Positions 1 to 6,356 of a stretch of DNA of 6,522 nucleotides are shown piece by piece. The translations under genes were made by a program, and so were the position numbers. The notes below the pieces were generated by a model. That model worked only from the letters and a program-made list of their open reading frames with translations, had not been told where the DNA came from and searched no databases. Origin of the DNA: CBFGTJ01 sp965651815 (GTDB lineage Bacteria; Actinomycetota; Acidimicrobiia; Acidimicrobiales; Microtrichaceae); assembly GCA_965651815.1 (NCBI GenBank), contig CBFGTJ010000178.1, forward strand, positions 1-6,522, read 5' to 3'. The first letter of the stretch is position 1, and each line of letters opens with the position of its first letter.

Positions 1-89
1 ATGGCGCATCACCACACCCACCGGCACGCACCTGCACACCCAACGCCACGGACGGACCAGGGCAGGTCCGTAGAGCCACGGGGACCGGG
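1..89. other. Non-coding flank downstream of the oxidoreductase gene
   Basis: This stretch lies beyond the stop codon of the minus-strand oxidoreductase gene and runs to the window edge. The plus strand is C/A-rich and G-poor over about 8-50. The forward frame starting at base 1 stays open, but it runs on antisense to the oxidoreductase gene and reads as a His/Pro/Arg-rich low-complexity string, so I treat it as a shadow. A second forward frame closes with TAG at 71-73 and could be the last 23 codons of a gene arriving from the left, but nothing in it is recognisable. The only structure I can support is the hairpin at 52-71. Confidence 0.4.
52..71 (-). terminator. Hairpin after the oxidoreductase gene, terminator candidate
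   Basis: Perfect 7-base arms ACGGACC (52-58) and GGTCCGT (65-71) flank a 6-base loop, 18 bases past the stop codon of the minus-strand gene. There is no T-run on the downstream side in the minus orientation, so this is not a classical intrinsic terminator. GC-rich hairpins lacking a U-tract are common at gene ends in actinobacteria. The position supports a role in termination or 3'-end protection. Confidence 0.4.
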
Positions 90-1745
90 TCAGCGGCCGG
101 ATCGCGCGCGGGCGAGCGCCCCTGCGGTCGCGGCAGGCAGTCCGACGGCGAGCGCCGCGCCCGCGGCCTTGCCGAGCTGCCGCGCCCGCCGGTGCAGCAG
201 GGCGGCGCGGGCGGCGTTCGCACCGCACGCACCGTGCACCGAGCCGCCAGGGTGTGCAGAGGACGACGCGAGGAACAGCCGGTCGAGCGGCGTCTCGGGT
301 CGTGCGAGCCCCGCGACCGGGCGGAACACGAGCTGCTGGTGCAGCTGGGTCGTGCCGCCGCTGAGGTCCCCGCCCACGAGGCTCGGGTTCGCCGCCTCGA
401 GGTCATCCGGACCCTGCACGTGGCGGGCCAGCACCCTGGAGCGGAACCCCGGGGCGTGCGCCTCGATTCGGTCCTCCATCCGCTCGACGAACCGCTCGAG
501 CGCGGCGCCACGCAGGCGCCCGGTCGCGTCGATCGTGCCCGCCGCGTCCCCCACCACGTCCTGGGGTACGTGGGTGTACACCCACAGCGACTCGGTGCCG
601 TCCGGCGAGCGGCTCGGGTCGCTGGTCGTCATCTGGCCGATGAGCAGGAAGGGCCGACTGGGGAGCTGCCCGGCGGCGAGCTGTGCGCCGGTGAAGGTGA
701 GCTCGTCGACGCTGTCCGCGACGTGGACGGTGCCCGCACCGCGGGCCTCCTCGTCGGTCCACGGGACCGGCGACGACAGCGCGTAGTTGACCTTCACGGT
801 GGAGTCCGCCCGGTGGAACTGCCGCATCCGCGCCAGGAACGACTCCGGCAGGTCGTCCGGCTCGAGCAGCCGCCCGTACAGCAGCTCCGCGTCGCAGGCG
901 GCGAGGACCGCGTGGCGGGCGTGCAGCGTGCCGTCCGGGGTCCTCACACCGGTCGCCCTGCCACCGGCGACCACGACGGATTCGACGGGGCACGAGAGCC
1001 GCAGCTCGCCGCCGGCGGCCCGGAGCCGTCGCACGAGCGCGTCCGAGAGCCGGCCGGCGCCGCCTTCCGGGACGGGGAAGCCGACCGTCTGGCCCAGGCC
1101 GACGAGCAGCCACCCGAGCAGGGCGCTCGGCGCCGCCTCCGGGGTGACGTCCGCGTGCAGCGCGTTGCCCGCCAGCAGCAGCCGAGCCCGCTCGCCCCGG
1201 AAGCGCTCCTCGCCGAGGGTGCGCACCGGCAGGGTCAGCATCCGCAGCAGGTCCCACAGCTCGCCCCGCGCCCGCCAGCCCACCGCCAACGCACCCCGGA
1301 CCGGTGGGAACGGGCTCAGCAGCGCCCGGACCAGCTGGTCCCCGAACCGCTCCCAGCTGCGGTGCAGCTCCTCCCACGCCCGCCCGTCGCCGTGGTCGAG
1401 CGCGTCCAGCTGGGCTGCGGTCGCGCCCGACGCCCGGTGGAGGACCGCCCCCGGCCCGTCCGGCAGCACGTTGGTGAGCACGCGCGGGGCGTGCCGCCAG
1501 CGCAGGCCGTGCTCCTCGAGCCGCAGGTCCGCGATCACCGGCGACGCGGCCGTCATCGGGTAGAAGGCGGAGAACAGGTCGGTGACGAAGCCCGGTGCGG
1601 TCACCTCCGCCGATGCCACGGCACCTCCGGCGGTCGGCGACGACTCGACCACGACGACGTCCCACCCGGCGTCCGCGAGCAGCGTCCCGGCGACGAGCCC
1701 GTTGTGGCCCGCGCCGATGACGACGGCGTCGAAGCTCTCGGTCAT
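90..1745 (-). CDS. FAD-dependent oxidoreductase, phytoene desaturase-like (PYROXD2-like) family
   Basis: The 551-residue product is a probable cytoplasmic flavoprotein of the COG1233 family. Residues 7-20 (VVIGAGHNGLVAG) form the Rossmann GxGxxG loop that binds FAD, and Glu34 closes the second beta strand where the ribose is held. A GG pair at 40-41 follows, as in amine-oxidase/CrtI-type folds. The C-terminal block HPGGSVHGACGANAA (498-512) is the second FAD-contact motif and resembles PYROXD2-type proteins. Length is near the usual 500-550 residues. The last 25 residues are Ala-rich with several Arg and could be a weak membrane-associating helix. I chose the ATG at 1743-1745 because the Rossmann strand begins five residues later and a GGGG run lies just upstream; in-frame ATGs further out would overlap the divergent gene and add an unrelated Arg/Pro-rich leader. 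No carotenoid genes are adjacent, so phytoene is not an assured substrate; the substrate is unknown. Confidence 0.9.
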   Translation of the reverse strand: MTESFDAVVIGAGHNGLVAGTLLADAGWDVVVVESSPTAGGAVASAEVTAPGFVTDLFSAFYPMTAASPVIADLRLEEHGLRWRHAPRVLTNVLPDGPGAVLHRASGATAAQLDALDHGDGRAWEELHRSWERFGDQLVRALLSPFPPVRGALAVGWRARGELWDLLRMLTLPVRTLGEERFRGERARLLLAGNALHADVTPEAAPSALLGWLLVGLGQTVGFPVPEGGAGRLSDALVRRLRAAGGELRLSCPVESVVVAGGRATGVRTPDGTLHARHAVLAACDAELLYGRLLEPDDLPESFLARMRQFHRADSTVKVNYALSSPVPWTDEEARGAGTVHVADSVDELTFTGAQLAAGQLPSRPFLLIGQMTTSDPSRSPDGTESLWVYTHVPQDVVGDAAGTIDATGRLRGAALERFVERMEDRIEAHAPGFRSRVLARHVQGPDDLEAANPSLVGGDLSGGTTQLHQQLVFRPVAGLARPETPLDRLFLASSSAHPGGSVHGACGANAARAALLHRRARQLGKAAGAALAVGLPAATAGALARARSGR

Positions 1746-1778
1746 CGGCCCCGCGGCGGGCGCAGCTGCACGCCGTCG

Positions 1779-1784
1779 ACCGTA
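1779..1784 (-). promoter_or_regulatory. Possible -10 element for the oxidoreductase gene
   Basis: On the minus strand this reads TACGGT, fitting the loose actinobacterial TANNNT -10 pattern, 33 bases upstream of the chosen start codon. The region 17-18 bases further upstream (about 1801-1807) reads GGTTCGG on the minus strand and is a poor -35 match. Such hexamers are common by chance, so this is only a candidate. Confidence 0.2.
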
Positions 1785-1822
1785 CCCGTCCACGCCTTCG
1801 CCGAACCCCGATCCCACCTGCG

Positions 1823-1840
1823 GGTTCCGCGACGGAAACC
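1823..1840. promoter_or_regulatory. Inverted repeat TTCCG-CGA-CGGAA, operator candidate
   Basis: TTCCG (1825-1829) and CGGAA (1833-1837) are perfect inverted arms around a 3-base centre. If the extra A at 1838 is allowed as a bulge, the flanking GG (1823-1824) and CC (1839-1840) extend the symmetry. It sits between the two divergent genes, about 30 bases upstream of the -10 candidate of the cyclase gene, where a dimeric regulator could act on either promoter. No regulator family can be assigned from the motif. Confidence 0.3.
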
Positions 1841-1854
1841 GCCATGTCGCCCCG

Positions 1855-1875
1855 CACGTCACGGCAGTAACGTGA
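1855..1875. promoter_or_regulatory. Overlapping inverted repeats CACGT/ACGTG and TCACG/CGTGA
   Basis: CACGT (1855-1859) pairs with ACGTG (1870-1874) across 10 bases. TCACG (1859-1863) pairs with CGTGA (1871-1875) across 7 bases. The symmetric halves overlap the -10 candidate at 1868-1873, which is the usual position of a repressor operator. The arms are only 5 bases long, so chance is a real alternative. Confidence 0.25.
1868..1873 (+). promoter_or_regulatory. Possible -10 element for the cyclase/protease operon
   Basis: TAACGT matches TANNNT and lies in one of the few AT-containing patches of the intergenic region (GTAACGTGAAATTC). It would place the transcript start near 1880, leaving a leader of about 25 bases that carries only the ribosome binding site. 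The -35 region about 18 bases upstream (near 1844-1849, ATGTCG) is a weak match to TTGACN. Confidence 0.3.
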
Positions 1876-1886
1876 AATTCGTCCAC

Positions 1887-1900
1887 GAGGAGGAGTGGAG
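1887..1900 (+). promoter_or_regulatory. Ribosome binding site that fixes the cyclase start
   Basis: A purine-rich stretch GAGGAGGAG (1887-1895) is followed by GGAG (1897-1900), giving strong anti-16S complementarity 5-10 bases before the ATG at 1906. It supports that ATG over any other in-frame start. Confidence 0.7.
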
Positions 1901-1905
1901 CTTCC

Positions 1906-4900
1906 ATGGGACGGTCGGTGTCCGTCTCGGTGGTGTTCACCGACCTGGTCGGTTCCACCGAGCTCGCCTCACGGCTCGGACCCGACGAGTCGGAGCAGCT
2001 CCGTCAGGCTCACTTCGGTCTGTTGCGCGGAGCGCTCGCTCGAGCGGGCGGCACGGAGGTCAAGAACCTGGGCGACGGGCTGATGGTGGTGTTCCCGAGC
2101 GTCACCGCCGCCGTCGAGGGCGCGGTCGCGATGCAGCAGGCGATCGGCCACCGGAACCGTCGTGCCCGGGACCGCCTCGAGGTCCGCATCGGCATCGCCA
2201 CCGGGGACGCGGTCGAGGAGGAGGACGAGAAGGAGCCGGACCGCAAGGACTACTTCGGTGAGCCGGTCGTCGAGGCCGCGCGGCTCTGTGCGCTCGCCGG
2301 CGGGGGCGAGATCCTCGCCACCGACGTCGTCGCGACGCTCGCCCGCCACAGCGGCCACCGGTTCGTGCCCGTCGGCGACCTGGAGCTCAAGGGCCTGCCC
2401 GCGCCCGTCCCCGCGGTGCGGGTCGAGTGGGCGCTGCGGCGCGGCGGCTCCTCGGTGCCGCTGCCGAGCCGGCTCGAGTCGATCGTGAGGGGGCAGGGTG
2501 AGTTCGTCGGCCGCGACGAGGAGCTCGCCCTGCTCGGGGACGCCCTCGACGCGGTGCTCGCCGGCGAGCCCCGCACCGTCGTCGTCTCCGGCGAGCCCGG
2601 CGTCGGCAAGACCGCCGTCGTGGCCGAGTTCGCCCGGGCCGCGCACGAGGACGGGCTGACCGTGCTCTACGGGCGCTGCGACGAGGAGCTCGCCGTGCCC
2701 TACCAGCCCTGGGTCGAGGCGGTGGGGCACCTCGTGGAGCACGTCGGCGACACGCTGCTCGGCGAGCACGTGGAGGAGCACGGGATGCTGCTCGGGCGGC
2801 TCGTCCCCCAGCTCGCCGACCGCTGGCACGGCGAGGCCTCGGCCGCGACCGATCCCGAGACCGAGCGGTACCTGATGTACCAGGCCGTCTGCGCGTTCCT
2901 CGACGCCGCGGGTGCCGAGTCGCCGATCGTCGTCGTGCTCGACGACCTGCACTGGAGCGACGCCCCGAGCCTGGCGCTCCTCCGGCACATGATCGCCGCG
3001 CCGATGGCGAACCCCCCGCTGCTGCTGGGGACCTACCGCGACACCGACGTGGGCCGCGGCCACCCGCTGGTCGACACGCTCGCGACGCTGCGCCGCCTGC
3101 CGGGCCTGATCCGCATGGAGCTCGAAGGGCTCTCCGAGGAGGCGGTGGCCGCGCTGATCGAGGGGCGCGAGGGCCAGCAGCTCACCGAGGAGGGGCGCGC
3201 GTTCGCTCGGGAGCTGCGGCGCGAGACGAGCGGCAACCCGTTCTTCACCCGCGAGATCCTCCGCAACCTCGCCGAGCTCGGCGACCTCTCCCGCGACGAA
3301 CTGGGGGAGTGGGGGCGGGGCGGGCTGCTCGAGCCGGCCCAGCTCCCCGAGAGCGTGCTGGAGGTGGTCCGCCAGCGCGTCGACCGCCTGGGCGAGGACG
3401 TGCACCGCACCCTCACCGCGGCGAGCATCATCGGGCGCGACTTCGAGCTCGTGCTGCTCGCGCGGGTGCTGGGCGAGTCGGAGGACGCGGTGCTCGACCG
3501 CCTCGAGCTGGCCCAGCAGGCCGCCATCGTCGAGGAGGTCGGCGGCAAGGAGGACCGGTTCACGTTCGTGCACGCGCTCGCGCAGCACACGATGCAGGCC
3601 GACCTCTCCTCCGCGCGGCGCCGGCGCCTGCACCGCCGCGTCGCGGAGGCGATCGAGGAGCTGTGGCCCGACGAGCCCGGCGACCGGGCCGGTGAGGTCG
3701 CCCGCCACTGGCTGGCCGCGGTGGCACCGGTCGACGCGGAGCGCGCCGTGCGGTCGGTGTGCCGGGCCGGCGACCGTGCGCTCGACGCGCTCGCGCCGGA
3801 CGAGGCGCTGCGGTGGTACCGGGAGGCGCTCGAGCTGCTCGACGACGCACCCGACCCCGACCGGGGCCTGCGCTGCCGGATCCTCGTGTCGATGGGGACC
3901 GCCCAGAAGCAGGTCGGTGACCCCGCCTACCGCGAGACCCTGCTCGAGGCGGCGTCGCTCGCCCAGCAGGTCGGCGACACCGAGTCGCTCGTCGAGGCGG
4001 CGCTCACCAACAACCGGGGCTACCACAGCAACTCCGGGGTCACCGACCACGAGCGGGTGGCCGCCCTGGAGGCCGCGCTCGAGGCCGTCGGCGAGGAGGA
4101 CAGCACCGAGCGGGCGCTCCTCCTCGCGACCCTGTGCGCCGAGTCGAACTTCCACCAGTCCCAGGAGGTGCTGCAGCAGCTCGCGCAGGAGTCGCTCGAC
4201 ATGGCCCGCCGGCTCGGCGATCCCCGCACCACCTCCGAGGTGCTCAGCCGCACCCGCGTCGCGGTCCACTTCCTCGAGACGATCGAGGAGCGGTTCCCGC
4301 TGTACGTCGAGTCCCGCCGGCTCGCGGACGAGGTGGGCGACCCGGTCGTCGTGTTCCACGCGGCCCAGGCGCTCCTGTGGGTCGGTGCCGTGCGGGCCGA
4401 CATGGCCACCTTCGACGAGCAGCTCGAGACGATGGTCGCGGTGTCCGAGCGGGTCGGCCAGCCGATCCTCCAGTGGCTCACGCGCTACACCGAGGCCATG
4501 CGAGCCGCGATCGCCGGTGACCTGGACCGCTCGGAGCAGCTCGCGGACGAAGCCCTCAAGATCGGCGGCGACAGCGGCCAGCCCGACGCCGTCACGTTCT
4601 GGGGAGGGCAGGTGATGCGGGTGCGCCAGATGCAGGGCCGCCTGCCCGAGCTGCTCGACTTCATCACCGACCTCGCCGCGGTGAACTCCGAGTTCCCGGT
4701 CTTCCGCGCGGTGCACACGGTGGCCGCGTCGCACGTCGGCGACGGCGCGACCGCCCGCAAGCTGCTCGAGGAGGAGCGCGAGCGGGGCTTCGACGGCCCG
4801 CACGAGATGCAGTGGGGCACGGCGATGACGCTGTGGGCGGAGGCGATCGTCCGGCTCGGGCACCACGACGCCGCGGCGGAGCTCTACCCGCTGCTGGTGC

Positions 4901-5241
4901 CCTTCGAGCGGTTCACCGCGTTCACCGGGCTCACCTACGGCGGACCGCTGTCGTACCCGGCCGGCCAGCTCGCGGTGCTGCTCGGTCGGCTCGACGAGGG
5001 TGACGCCCACCTGGCGCGCTCGCTCGGGGTGGCCGAGCAGACGCACGACCCGTACCTCCTCGCGGGCACCCGCCTCACGATGGGCCGCTCGCAGCTGGCG
5101 CGCGCCCGGCGGGACGGCGACGAGTCGCTGGTGGAGCGCGCCGTGGAGGCTGGTGACGCCGCGCTGGACCTCGCCCGGACGCACGGGTTCGGCGGCATCG
5201 AGGCGGACGCCCGCGAGCTGCTGGGGTCGGCCAGGAGGTAG
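1906..5241 (+). CDS. Class III nucleotide cyclase domain fused to STAND/AAA ATPase and TPR array
   Basis: This 1111-residue protein has no signal peptide or membrane segment and is probably cytoplasmic. Residues 6-175 form a class III adenylate/guanylate cyclase domain: FTDLVGST carries metal-binding Asp13, VKNLGDG carries base-recognising Lys53 and metal-binding Asp57, and DYFG at 115-118 carries the second adenine-recognising Asp. Arg126 of the transition-state pair is present, but the usual Asn is Val122 (VVEAAR instead of VNxAAR), so catalysis may be weak. An acidic insert (EEEDEKEPDRK, 104-114) precedes Asp115. Residues about 198-460 are an AAA_16/STAND ATPase with Walker A GEPGVGKT (229-236), Walker B IVVVLDD (341-347) and the family motif SGNPFF (442-447). 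A winged-helix-like segment follows (about 480-560), then TPR-like helices to the end. There is no C-terminal LuxR helix-turn-helix, unlike several mycobacterial cyclase-ATPase proteins. It probably makes cAMP or acts as an ATP-gated switch; the ligand sensed is unknown. A protease gene follows after 9 bases. Confidence 0.92.
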   Translation: MGRSVSVSVVFTDLVGSTELASRLGPDESEQLRQAHFGLLRGALARAGGTEVKNLGDGLMVVFPSVTAAVEGAVAMQQAIGHRNRRARDRLEVRIGIATGDAVEEEDEKEPDRKDYFGEPVVEAARLCALAGGGEILATDVVATLARHSGHRFVPVGDLELKGLPAPVPAVRVEWALRRGGSSVPLPSRLESIVRGQGEFVGRDEELALLGDALDAVLAGEPRTVVVSGEPGVGKTAVVAEFARAAHEDGLTVLYGRCDEELAVPYQPWVEAVGHLVEHVGDTLLGEHVEEHGMLLGRLVPQLADRWHGEASAATDPETERYLMYQAVCAFLDAAGAESPIVVVLDDLHWSDAPSLALLRHMIAAPMANPPLLLGTYRDTDVGRGHPLVDTLATLRRLPGLIRMELEGLSEEAVAALIEGREGQQLTEEGRAFARELRRETSGNPFFTREILRNLAELGDLSRDELGEWGRGGLLEPAQLPESVLEVVRQRVDRLGEDVHRTLTAASIIGRDFELVLLARVLGESEDAVLDRLELAQQAAIVEEVGGKEDRFTFVHALAQHTMQADLSSARRRRLHRRVAEAIEELWPDEPGDRAGEVARHWLAAVAPVDAERAVRSVCRAGDRALDALAPDEALRWYREALELLDDAPDPDRGLRCRILVSMGTAQKQVGDPAYRETLLEAASLAQQVGDTESLVEAALTNNRGYHSNSGVTDHERVAALEAALEAVGEEDSTERALLLATLCAESNFHQSQEVLQQLAQESLDMARRLGDPRTTSEVLSRTRVAVHFLETIEERFPLYVESRRLADEVGDPVVVFHAAQALLWVGAVRADMATFDEQLETMVAVSERVGQPILQWLTRYTEAMRAAIAGDLDRSEQLADEALKIGGDSGQPDAVTFWGGQVMRVRQMQGRLPELLDFITDLAAVNSEFPVFRAVHTVAASHVGDGATARKLLEEERERGFDGPHEMQWGTAMTLWAEAIVRLGHHDAAAELYPLLVPFERFTAFTGLTYGGPLSYPAGQLAVLLGRLDEGDAHLARSLGVAEQTHDPYLLAGTRLTMGRSQLARARRDGDESLVERAVEAGDAALDLARTHGFGGIEADARELLGSARR
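5233..5238 (+). promoter_or_regulatory. Shine-Dalgarno AGGAGG at the cyclase-protease junction
   Basis: A perfect AGGAGG lies in the last codons of the cyclase gene and directly abuts its TAG stop (5239-5241). It is 12 bases from the protease ATG at 5251, longer than optimal, but only 5 bases from an out-of-frame ATG at 5244 that opens a 4-codon reading frame ending in TGA at 5256-5258. The arrangement suggests translational coupling of the two genes. Confidence 0.6.
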
Positions 5242-5250
5242 GAATGGACG

Positions 5251-6342
5251 ATGCGTGAGGCCACCGGGGCGACGCCCCTCCGCCGAGCTGCTGCCGCCCT
5301 GCTCGCCGCTGCGATGCTCGCCGCGGGGTGCAGCGACGACGGTGGTGACGACGACGCCGGCGGTGACGCCGCCTCCACCAGCGCACCCGACCGCTCCACC
5401 ACCACCGAGGCGCCCGGCGGGTCCGGCCGGGACGAGGGGCCGATCTTCGGGCGCATCCCCGACATCGTCCGCGAGGTGGAGCCCTCCGTGGTCGCCGTGC
5501 TCGTCGGCCGCGGCGAGGGCAGCGGCGTCGTGTGGGACAGCTCGACGATCGTCACCAACCACCACGTCGTCGAGGGCGCGGACCGGGTCGAGGTCGCGTT
5601 CGCCGACGGCACCCGGGCCACCGCCACGGTGCTCGCCAGCGACCCGCTGACCGACCTGGCGGTGCTCGCGGTGGAGCGCGACGACCTGCCACCGGCGGAG
5701 TTCGTCGAGGAGCTGCCCGAGGTCGGCGAGCTCGCGCTGGCGATCGGCAACCCGCTCGGGTTCGAGAACACGGTCACCGCGGGCATCGTGTCCGGGCTGC
5801 ACCGCTCGATCCCCGGCTCCGCGCGGCAGAGCCAGGCGCTGGTCGACCTGATCCAGACCGATGCCGCGATCTCCCCGGGCAACTCCGGCGGCGCGCTCGT
5901 CGACGCGAGGGGGAGGGTCATCGGCATCAACGTCGCCTACATCCCTCCGCAGGCCAGCGCCGTGTCGCTCGGCTTCGCGATCCCGTCGGCGACCGTCGTG
6001 AAGGTGGTCCGCGAGCTGCTCGAGGACGGCACGGTGTCGCACCCGTTCTTCGGGGTGCAGCCGGCGACGCTCACGCCGCAGATCCGCAGCCGGCTCGGTG
6101 TGGACGTCGACGCCGGCGTGGTCGTGATCTCGGCGGTGCGCGGGGGTCCCGCGGCCGAGGCCGGCATCCGCAGCGGTGACGTGCTCACCGAGATCGGGGG
6201 CGAGGCCGTCCGCTCGGTCGAGGAGTTCCTCGCCGTGCTCCGGCGCCACGAGCCGGGTGACCAGCTCGAGGTCACGGTCGTGCGCGGCGGCGACACCCGG
6301 GAGCTCGAGGTGACCCTCTCGGACCGCCCACCCGGCAGCTGA
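5251..6342 (+). CDS. HtrA/DegP-type serine protease, lipoprotein with one PDZ domain
   Basis: The 363-residue product is a trypsin-like protease predicted to sit on the outer face of the cytoplasmic membrane. Residues 1-27 form a lipoprotein signal: Arg2, Arg11 and Arg12, an Ala/Leu-rich core, then LAAGC with Cys27 as lipidation site. A flexible Asp/Gly/Ser/Thr-rich linker (28-62) follows. The protease domain (about 65-255) shows the full triad: His105 in VTNHHVV, Asp135 in DPLTDLAVL, and Ser212 in ISPGNSGGALV. The NPLGFENTVTAGIVSG block (167-182) and GFAIPS (241-246) are typical of HtrA proteins. One PDZ domain (about 265-356) completes it, with GPAAEAGIRSGDVL as its signature. HtrA proteins degrade or refold damaged envelope proteins. 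Many actinobacterial HtrAs use a transmembrane helix; here a lipid anchor replaces it. The start at 5251 leaves a well-formed signal peptide. The 9-base gap from the cyclase gene suggests one operon. Confidence 0.93.
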   Translation: MREATGATPLRRAAAALLAAAMLAAGCSDDGGDDDAGGDAASTSAPDRSTTTEAPGGSGRDEGPIFGRIPDIVREVEPSVVAVLVGRGEGSGVVWDSSTIVTNHHVVEGADRVEVAFADGTRATATVLASDPLTDLAVLAVERDDLPPAEFVEELPEVGELALAIGNPLGFENTVTAGIVSGLHRSIPGSARQSQALVDLIQTDAAISPGNSGGALVDARGRVIGINVAYIPPQASAVSLGFAIPSATVVKVVRELLEDGTVSHPFFGVQPATLTPQIRSRLGVDVDAGVVVISAVRGGPAAEAGIRSGDVLTEIGGEAVRSVEEFLAVLRRHEPGDQLEVTVVRGGDTRELEVTLSDRPPGS

Positions 6343-6343
6343 G

Positions 6344-6356
6344 CCGGCCCGGCCGG
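6344..6356. terminator. Palindrome filling the convergent gap, bidirectional terminator candidate
   Basis: CCGGCC (6344-6349) and GGCCGG (6351-6356) are exact inverted arms around one base. As RNA, five G-C pairs with a 3-base loop are feasible on both strands. It occupies nearly all of the 14 bases between the two convergent stop codons. No T-run follows on either side, so it may pause or stabilise rather than terminate efficiently. Confidence 0.35.

Noticed and set aside
1..786. An open frame starting exactly at base 1 with a His-rich N-terminus
   Set aside because: The start at the window edge is coincidental, and most of the frame is antisense to the oxidoreductase with Ser/Arg/Pro-rich shadow composition.
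1746..1958. N-terminal extension of the oxidoreductase to ATGs at 1907 or 1958
   Set aside because: The extension would overlap the divergent cyclase gene and its ribosome binding site, and the Rossmann fold begins five residues after the ATG at 1745.
192..2261. A 689-codon plus-strand open frame across the oxidoreductase and the divergent region
   Set aside because: It lies antisense to a well-supported flavoprotein and then overlaps the cyclase start out of frame. Composition is Arg/Pro/Gly/His-rich with no domain.
5332..5420. GGTGAC/GACGAC-like repetition as a possible DNA repeat
   Set aside because: It is explained by the Asp/Gly/Ser/Thr-rich linker after the lipoprotein cysteine; the units are irregular.
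395..6310. Many CTCGAG and GAGCTCGAG hexamers scattered through the window
   Set aside because: They fall mostly within coding frames as Leu-Glu and Glu-Leu-Glu codons with preferred CTC and GAG, so codon bias explains them without a regulatory role.
1906..6342. Membership of the pair in a known STAND/trypsin-type conflict (defence) system
   Set aside because: The protease is an exported lipoprotein with a PDZ domain rather than a cytoplasmic effector, and there are no other defence or mobile genes in the window. Kept only as a weak alternative in the findings.
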